Assembly: GCA_039602395.1 (NCBI GenBank)
Contig: JBCNJP010000006.1
Coordinates: 64,265,775 to 64,329,774 of the forward strand
Source of the DNA: Deinandra increscens subsp. villosa
Taxonomy: Eukaryota > Streptophyta > Magnoliopsida > Asterales > Asteraceae
Direction of reading: 5' to 3'
DNA: 64,000 nt
The notes beneath the pieces are model-generated. The model was not told the DNA's origin, did not search any database, and worked only from the letters and a program-made list of their open reading frames with translations. A program made the translations under genes and the position numbers. Positions 56,755 to 64,000 of the stretch are shown piece after piece. Position 1 is the first letter of the stretch. Every line of letters begins with the position of its first letter.

Positions 56755-58642
56755 ATGATGGTGATGAGGAGGCCGTTGTTGATCGGCTTCGTAATTCTGA
56801 TGGCTCTGGGGCTCTCCGTCTACTTGAGGCTTTGGACCATTGATTACCAAATTTCCTCCAGCGAAGCTGAACTAATGAGGTAAATTATAGTTCAGATCTC
56901 CCCTTATTCGTTTTTCTATGCGGAATTTACGGTTTTAGCTGGTTTTTATGCTTTGATTGTTCAATTGTACTGATTTGTTTGAATATGGAGATTCATACCG
57001 AATATTTAGGGGTGTAGGATGATGAAATTAGGGTTTATAGAAAACAGAAGTGCAATCTGCAGATTCATAGATCTGTCCAACTTCCATGGTCAAATTGAAA
57101 CCCTCATACATTTAGATTAGGGCTTATTGAGGTAAATATATACTTTAGATCTCCCCTCATATATTTTTCTATGCGGAATTTACGGATTCAGGTGGTTTTT
57201 ATATTGAGATTTTGAATATGTAGATTGATACCGACTTTTTAGGAGGAAATTAGGGTTTAGAAAACAGAACTGAGATCTTCAGAGTGCATACTTATTGATC
57301 TGGGCAACCTCCAGGGTTAGATTGAAGCCCCACTACATATAGATTAGGCTTATCTGGTGCCAATTCTACAGAAATGGTTAGCATTGTAACTTCATAACTA
57401 TTTCATTTGCTATGATATGATTGATTGATTGATGAAATGCTAAAATTAGCATCCCTAACTCCAAAGCCATTCAATTTCATATGGTTATCGAAATCGTTGA
57501 TCGGTAGAGCTTTCGAGCTTGATTTTCTTAGCTCTCAGGATGGATGTTAGATTTTAGTCCGTCAACATGTTCCAGTTTGACCTAAACTGATGTAATTATG
57601 GGTTGAATTATTGCAGAAAGCAGTTTGATCTTGCAAACATGGAAGCAGTTGACGAATCTGCAGAATGGAGGCTCAGATTCGATGAAGCGGAAGAACGTGC
57701 AACCAAGTGTACAAAGGAGCTGAAAAGAGTATGTACATTTTCATGAGAAACACTTGCTAGACTTTTGTTGACTGTAATGAAACCTTTTTTCTTGTAACCA
57801 TAAGAAATGTTACCAGAAAAGTCATCGCGATAAGGTGAATGCAGCTTGTGTTGGGCAGATGAGTCTGTAACAGAGCTTCTCATAAATCATAATAAGCAGT
57901 CTTGCAAAATCGGGATCAATCGGCACCTATGCACTAGTCGGGAGTTTATAGACTAATTTTGGGCTAGTCGATCAATTAATCGGATGGGTCAAAAGTCGGG
58001 ATAGGAGGTCAAATTCAGTCTAGGCGGACGAAAATCGGGATTAATTGGGTCTAGGCGGTCAAAGGCGGTTCTAGGCGGACAAAAATCAGTCAGAGTTGGA
58101 TTTTGAAGTATTTGGACTACTTATTTTGGATTTTTAAGTACTTGGTTTGTTATATTGAAGTTTGAATTATATGAAATTTGGAGTATTAATGTGAATTTCA
58201 AAGTATTATTGTCATATAAGTAAGTTAGTGTCTGTGTGTATATATAAATTTTTTAAAAAAATACGTATAAAATTACAAACAATTAATCCGATAATCCAGA
58301 TTAATCCCTAGACTGTACCTGACCGTCCGGCCAGCGCCTAATGTTTTTTACAAAACGATTGTTACAACACTGATAATAAGTTGTGTGGGGATGACTAACC
58401 TGGTGCTTATATTAGCAGGTTAAGGAGAATATTGGGGATAACAGTATGACCAAAAGGCTAGATATGTTGCAGAAGGTATACCTTTTATGTATCTGTAAAC
58501 TTTCGTATGATAGTATAACAGTCAAGAGAGTTAAGAGTGACAATTCTTGTATCAGGAGAACATAAACTTGCTGGAAAGAGTCGAGACGTTAAAACGAGAG
58601 CTTGAAGCTGAGAGGTTGAAATGCAGTATGCAGAAGCCGTAG
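56755..58642 (+). CDS. Small membrane-anchored coiled-coil protein, function unknown
   Basis: Four exons: 56755-56879, 57617-57728, 58419-58475 and 58556-58642, giving 126 residues with GT-AG junctions in frame. A single hydrophobic segment (about residues 8-26, PLLIGFVILMALGLSVYL) near the N-terminus is followed by a charged helical region (YQISSSEAELMRKQFDLANM, then EENIGD-like linker and LDMLQKENINLLERVETLKR) with heptad-type Leu spacing, so a type II membrane anchor with a coiled-coil tail. Two other Met codons closely follow the first (MMVM); the start is taken as the first. I do not recognise the family; it looks conserved and expressed but no function should be assumed. Intron 1 has a tandem duplication including the splice donor; intron 2 contains a hAT element. 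Confidence 0.8.
56877..57370. repeat. 252-bp tandem duplication copying a splice donor
   Basis: The sequence starting GAGGTAAAT at 56877 (the exon 1 donor) reappears at 57129 with the same following motifs: CAGATCTCCCCTTAT, TTTTTCTATGCGGAATTTAC, AATTAGGGTTTA, TAGATTAGG. Copies have diverged by substitutions and small indels. The second copy keeps the donor-like GAGGTAAAT. Confidence 0.85.
57897..58372. mobile_element. Non-autonomous hAT element, 476 bp, in intron 2
   Basis: Perfect 8-bp duplication ATAATAAG (57889-57896 and 58373-58380). Ends CAGTCTTGCAAAATCG and the inverse of CAGTGTTGTAACAATCG. Interior has CGGGATTAATTGG and AGGCGG-type motifs. It ends only 46 bases before the next exon. 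Confidence 0.92.
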
Positions 58643-61032
58643 CCATGTTGGTTTTCGACTACTGACTTAGACACAGATGATGAGAGTGTTTGAAGTTTTG
58701 ACCAAAGATATTTAGGTCAATGCTTCTTATTTACTTTTTTTTCATCCTTCATCTTGAACTGCTGCTTAATGCATTGATATTAGATGTATTGTTGTTTTAT
58801 ATGGAGTCGTTGGGTGATGGGATTTTTAAAGGAAGTTACTGTATTTAGTTCATACGTTATACAATTTCAAACAAGATGGATAGTTGTGTCACATACAACT
58901 CCAAGTTTACAACTTTCCACTAGTGTTGCATTATACAATTTCATTAAAAACGACGGCAGAGACGAAGTGGAAGAGACGAGAGGACGGGTCTAGTTGGTGT
59001 ACATGCCTTTCATCCTCACTCTTTGAAGTGGTGCAACATCGTGTCTTCCATCAATTGGCCGGCTCGGCGGCTCCACATGGTGGACCTTCGGCCGGCTCGG
59101 TGGCTCATATGTTTCCCTTCTTTTAGCAGAAGACCCGGTAGCTCAAATTTTGCCATATTCTAAAATGTTGCAAGTTTAAATTCCACAAATGGGAGGTTGG
59201 GTGCGGTGATTATCTTCTAGGAAATCTTAGTCCAATTATGCTGAGCTTATTTCGAAAAGAGAAGAAACAATATTCGGGCATCTTTTGACCAAAAAGAATT
59301 TGACATCACAAAAGAAGAAAAACTAGTATTGAACCATATTGGTGGAACATATTATCCTCGCTATGAAATATCAACCAGTACTCTATTCACAAAAAAAAAA
59401 TAGAAAAAGTTAGGAGGGCAACTTGATTATCTTCCAAGTCATTATTAGGCCAAACGGTATACTGGCTTTAATGCCGAAAACCGGCGCCACCAACGCGCCC
59501 CTCCGGCGCTAAACAACGGCGCTATGAATTGGCGTGATATCTTCGGCGCTCCAAAGAATGGCGTTAAAGCCCAAAGGTCTTTTTTTAGCGTTTTTCCGAA
59601 TGTTGCAATTTAAAAAAAAAATTATAATAATAAAAATTGTATAACACCACACCACATAACATGGAGTATACCCCATGTATGTTATGTGATGTTATAATCC
59701 AGTCAGCGCTGATGTGGCATGTGTTAAACTTTAACATTACATGAGTATACCTCATGCCGTTATACTATTCTCTAAGAGAGAGCAAAATATCAGGAAACCG
59801 AGAATTCCTCAGAAACCGTCCCATAACTGACCCGAGTTTACATATGTCCGGTCAATCTCGGTTCCCAGATTCATACGATATCGGTCTTGGTCTCGGTATC
59901 GGGTATTGACCGAGAAAAACATAAAATCCCGAAAATTGAATTTACATATCGCAGCCCAAAAACTATACTTTGGGAGTCCAAACTTGGGCCCAAATCGGAT
60001 AAAAACTCTTGAGCCCAAAAACCATACCCTGGCCTGTCATCATCATCGAGATCCTCCTTCAAAAAACCTGCAAACCTGCTACCCAGATATTTACAATATT
60101 GAAGCAGCCTGATTTGAGAAATCGACTCTTGAAGTTTCGTTCTTTCCCAGAAAACTCAGTCTCAATTCGAAACTAAAAACACAGAATTCGATTTCCTCAT
60201 CTTGACGTCAACTCAAAAGCGATTTGACTTCCTGGATTCAGAAAGATAGGAACTTGAAAGCTGAAAACAGGTTATTTTCTTGACTTTTTTCCCTAAAACC
60301 TAAAACTATGATTTTATCACTTCAATTTCATGCAGTAGTGTTATTTTCTTGACTTTTTTGTTTCAATTTTGTGCATATATCTCGATATATCACCTGGTTG
60401 TTAGAAAATTGTAGATGTGTTTAATAGATTTTGGAAGGTCGAGAAATTTTTGATTGAATGATTGGATGTAAGTGAGTTAGGGTTTGAATTAGATAATGTG
60501 GAGGCACATCTAGTGGAAGAAATCAGATTAGAAAGTTTATACACAATCAGTTGATTTGATATTTACAATCTTGATTTGGAGTTCCTCTAATAGCTTTTGT
60601 TGCTTCTTTTTTTTTTCTTTCTTTTTTACTTTATATATCTGTTTATTTGTATGTTGTTGTACAAAACATATGTGATAAGTTTTGATTATTTGTATTATAG
60701 AAGGAACTTGATAAATTTTGCAAGCACAAGACAATGAGGATGGAAATAATAGTAAAGTAGATTTAGCAAAAAAAAATAAATTATATTCTTACATGATTCT
60801 AATTGTAGTTTTAATTTGGTTACTGTTCAAAATCAATTGTATTCAAAAGGCTAACATCAAATCAGTTTTATTTATTATTGCAAAACACTGGCATTATCAC
60901 ACTTCCAAACAACCCCCTTGATGTTTTGTAAATTAAGGTTATAGAAAACAGCAGAGGGTATTTGTTGGAACACATGATTTGATTGTGTAATGTTGTTGGA
61001 TGTAGATATACTAAAAGTTTGTGTATGCTACG
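58643..61032. other. Intergenic DNA and probable POP4 leader
   Basis: Contains a GC-rich patch with repeated GGCCGGCTCGG (59060-59100), a second with GGCGCTN-type motifs (59470-59570) and a palindromic stretch around GTATACCCCATG (59660-59760). From about 60050 the plus strand looks like a transcript leader of the POP4 gene; a CAG/GTTATT donor at about 60270 would fit a 5'UTR intron, with the acceptor not determined. No other gene seen. Confidence 0.4.
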
Positions 61033-62635
61033 ATGACAACGAGTACAAGCGTCCAAGATCCGACAAATCTTGCATTTGACGCGATAGCACGAAGAGAAGC
61101 TTACGAGCTTCAGTTGCAACAAAAGAACAAAAACAATAAGAGAGTTTTTCAAAACAACAGAGTTGAAGGTTCTCCCAGTTTGAATCAAAAAGGTGTAGTC
61201 TCCACAAATGCTGCAACTACTCCATCCAAGAAAGGTTTTTTTTTTTTTATTTTTATCTAATTTAGGCTTTGTTCATAACTTCAAGCTTCACTATTGGCAT
61301 TATGCTGCACAAAAAACATTAACTTGATAAGTTGTGAGCTATTTTGTATTATAAATCACTTTATAAGATTTGTTAGTTAATAGTAAAGATAATCATGTTT
61401 TATTGAACTTTTTGTAGGCAAATACTCTTTCACAGGGCAAACTGCTACACGAGGTACGAATCTTGTTTATTGTCAAGAAATAAACAAAACTGTGTTTTGT
61501 ATAACTGTAATATAACAGATGTATTATTATCAATTATTTGATTATGCAGACACAGAAGCAGATCATCATCCTATATATCTTCCACTCTCTCACCCTGTAC
61601 ACGAGAAGTTAGCAATGCCAAATGTTGAGGTGTTTATCTTTTGCTTTATTTTATCATGCTTATCATATAACTTGAGTTTAAAAAACGATTATTTTAGCAT
61701 GCCATAAACTTATGCAGGTAAATGTGGTGGACAAGATGTTGCATGAACTTTTGCAGAGTGGCGACTCGGCCCAGAATTACATGCAGGGATCTAGAAAAAT
61801 GAAAATTGATAACAGGGTTCGTCTTGATAATATAGTACAAGAACGCAGCATGGAACTTACAAAAGTTTTTCAAAGCCATTCGAAGAGATCTAAAAAACAT
61901 ATGTCCATGAAACAGCACAAGAAAATCGGATCGTTAGATTTGCCTCAAGACCTCCACAAGTAATGTCAGAACCGCTGTAAAATGTTCCCATTTCTGTTGA
62001 GGGGTATTGTTTTAACATTCTGTTTGTATTTTGTTATAGGTTTGAATTGTTTAAACCGATGCATGAAATGTGGAAAGACTACATGATGCAACTTTTAAAG
62101 AGTGTCGGGTAAGAATTCCGTTCTCAGTTTTATTTAGAGGTTGTCCCCAAAAGGTGTAAACTTTTTGCAATCATGATGAATCTTTCAGGAAAAGTCAAAT
62201 GGCTCAGTGTCTTCTTGGTGCAGATCTACACGGGGCACATATTCTAGGTTAAACTCATTGTACCCTTACTCTATATGTGAACATATCTACTTTTTTCTTT
62301 ATATTGCATTAAAATTGTGGCATGTAACATGTTATATTTATGTATTGCAGTTGTGGAATGCAGAATGGCTGCCTTTAAGGGTGTGAGCGGGATCATGATT
62401 CGTGAAACTGCAGAGACGTTTGGGATAATCACAAAAGATGATAAATTTAAAGGTAACAGTCTTCTGTTTTAAAACATTCACTTATTCGAGCTCCATTAAT
62501 AACCATTATTGGCCTAATGTTTTCAAAATATGTTTAGTTGTGTTGAAGAAGATTTCTGTGTTTATGCTGCAAGTTGATTGTTGGAAAATTACACTGCATG
62601 GAGACAAGTTGACTTCGAGGAAAGTCGGTCAATGA
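61033..62635 (+). CDS. POP4: RNase P/MRP subunit POP4 (Rpp29)
   Basis: Eight exons: 61033-61234, 61418-61453, 61550-61629, 61718-61959, 62040-62108, 62189-62247, 62351-62452 and 62538-62635, giving 295 residues, all in frame. The C-terminal third is the Rpp29/UPF0086 fold: LLGADLHGAHIL, VVECRMAAFKGVSGIMIRET, ETFGIITKDDKFK and SVFMLQVDCWKITLHGDKLT. The basic linker RSKKHMSMKQHKK (in exon 4) may be nuclear targeting or RNA contact. The protein is a structural subunit of RNase P and RNase MRP, which mature tRNA 5' ends and rRNA. The start was chosen as the first ATG after an in-frame stop (61012-61014); an earlier start in an upstream exon cannot be excluded. The first donor (AAAG/GTTTTTT) is weak but required by frame. 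Confidence 0.94.
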
Positions 62636-64000
62636 TTTGACATTTTAAGTAAGCTGTGCATACTTGCATCATTATTTTGTTTAATTTTTAATTCTTTTTC
62701 TGCCTCAAATATAAAAACATTTGAAATTTTGGAACCAGAATGTTAGGTGGTTGATTTACAATTCAAGATAGTTTAATGCAAACTAATCGTTCTGTTTTTT
62801 AAAACGAACTCTCAAGCTGTTAAAACCGTCCGGTCAAATAGATGTGAACTATATTGTTGGCCTTAATGGTCCATGATCTTTAACTATGACAAGGTAAAGA
62901 TATGTGATTTGGTTGCTTTTAAAGAACTACCCTATTTTAGTTGTCAATAGCGAATAATGGTAATAGCAACAACCACTTATATGCTACGTAGTGATAGTGA
63001 CAAAATAGTGTCCGCTATTTCATGGTTAGCGATAAAATAGAAGAAATTTAAGAAATAGTTCTCATTCAAGTATTCATATATTGTAGCAACTATAATCAAT
63101 AAATAAACATTTTCACACCACCAAAATAGCTAAAAACCCTATTCATATACAATATTTATATTTTTAAAAAAGCTAAAAAACATAATACATGAAGAAAATA
63201 CAAAGAGGCATAAAAGTTTAGGGTTAATTTTAAGAAAACTTATAACTTCAAAGATGAAAAGTGTAATTTAATTACTGAAAGAAATAAAATCAGTGAACAT
63301 TTTTAGCTTAAAATCACTTTTAGCCATCGTGCTCTTTTAACCTAAATATTTTTCCCACATGATTATCGGAATTTAGAAATCTTGTTACCAACCATTACAA
63401 AACAGAAGTGTAAATAAACATTTTAAACAAAGTGTTCTTCTCACACATGTTTTTAGTATCGTAAAAACATTCTGAAAAAAGAATGGTAAATCATGGAAAT
63501 ATGAACGGTAAAAGTTCACGATCCTCCGACCATCGATAATGCTTTCTACTGTCGAACCCTTTGTTAGGAAAGTTCTAAACCTTACAAATATACAAAATAC
63601 AAATCTAATCCTGTAGAAGGCATGTTATTAGAAAAAGAGACAATGAGTTTTAAACCTTACAACCATCAATGTGAACCTTGGTTAGTTTCAATTAAGTTAA
63701 GAAGCATCTCTAGTTCTGTCTAAATAAAAAATATATTTTCTGTAAATATAACCTATGTCATGCCTAACGATTTTAGGTGTGACAAGTTGATATGAAAACA
63801 TGATTTACGAGAATTGGATGTTAGTATCCAGTATCTAGACTTAAACTGAGATTCAGAGGATCATTAGTAGTGTCAAATGAAAGATCAAATAGCCGGATGC
63901 ATGTTATGAAAGGGATGAAGTCACACAATATGTAACCTGAACACATGAAAGGAACATGAATTTTTTTATTTTATTTTTTTGCTTGGAAGAATTTGAGGGA
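62636..64000. other. 3' flank of POP4, no further gene seen
   Basis: AT-rich sequence. A patch with TAGCGATAAAATAG and AAATAGTGTCCGCTATTT motifs (62945-63060) may be one end of a hAT-type element. No coding frame or RNA gene recognised to the window end. Confidence 0.45.

Noticed and set aside
61868..61963. Reading POP4 exon 4 through to TAA after LHK
   Set aside because: GTAATG at 61960 is a good donor, and joining to 62040 restores the conserved FELFKPMHEMW continuation.
1..64000. CRISPR arrays, operons, bacterial-type regulatory sites, tRNA/rRNA genes
   Set aside because: The window is plant nuclear DNA; the repeats seen are transposons or satellites, and the tRNA-like boxes belong to SINEs without a complete cloverleaf.

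Overview
This is a 64 kb window of a flowering-plant nuclear genome. The genes have short exons and AT-rich introns, and their products are plant-type (PIP2 aquaporin, V-ATPase subunit G, CBP20, RLCK, LUL-type RING protein). It is almost certainly a eudicot; the repeat style would suit Asteraceae, but that is only an impression. All gene models come from hand reading of ORFs, splice sites and frame continuity, without transcript or database support.

Layout, left to right: (1) 1-3173, minus: most of a RINGv (RING-CH) E3 ligase gene whose 3' end lies off the window. (2) 5935-7966, minus: a LOG2/LUL-type RING E3 ligase with an N-myristoylation start. (3) 9798-19742: a complete Ty3/gypsy LTR retrotransposon in minus orientation with nearly identical 2.44 kb LTRs, a 5-bp target duplication and badly broken coding region. 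(4) 19743-25950: gene-free DNA holding a Harbinger MITE, an ATA microsatellite, decayed tandem repeats, a SINE with a perfect 13-bp duplication and a pogo-like element. (5) 26719-30230, plus: nuclear cap-binding protein CBP20 with an AT-AC (U12-type) intron and a large repeat-filled last intron. (6) 30312-37270: a MULE-like element, LTR-like debris, a hAT element and a copia RNase H remnant. (7) 38618-42048, plus: a CRPK1-like cytoplasmic receptor-like kinase, tail-to-tail with (8) V-ATPase subunit G (42785-42278, minus; 5'UTR exon to about 44240). (9) 46776-49809, plus: an intact PIP2 aquaporin whose intron 1 carries a Harbinger MITE and a MULE; a 5'-truncated PIP2 copy lies inverted at 54251-52588. 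(10) 56755-58642, plus: a 126-residue membrane-anchored coiled-coil protein I cannot name. (11) 61033-62635, plus: POP4/Rpp29, an RNase P/MRP subunit. The last 1.4 kb shows no gene.

The genes do not form a pathway; they are independent housekeeping and signalling genes in repeat-rich DNA. The interest lies mostly in genome dynamics: a recently inserted retroelement with decayed genes, nested insertions that can be ordered, several transposons with exact target duplications inside introns, palindromic tandem repeats within introns, the minor-spliceosome intron of CBP20, and the inverted PIP2 pair. I found no convincing new biological system.
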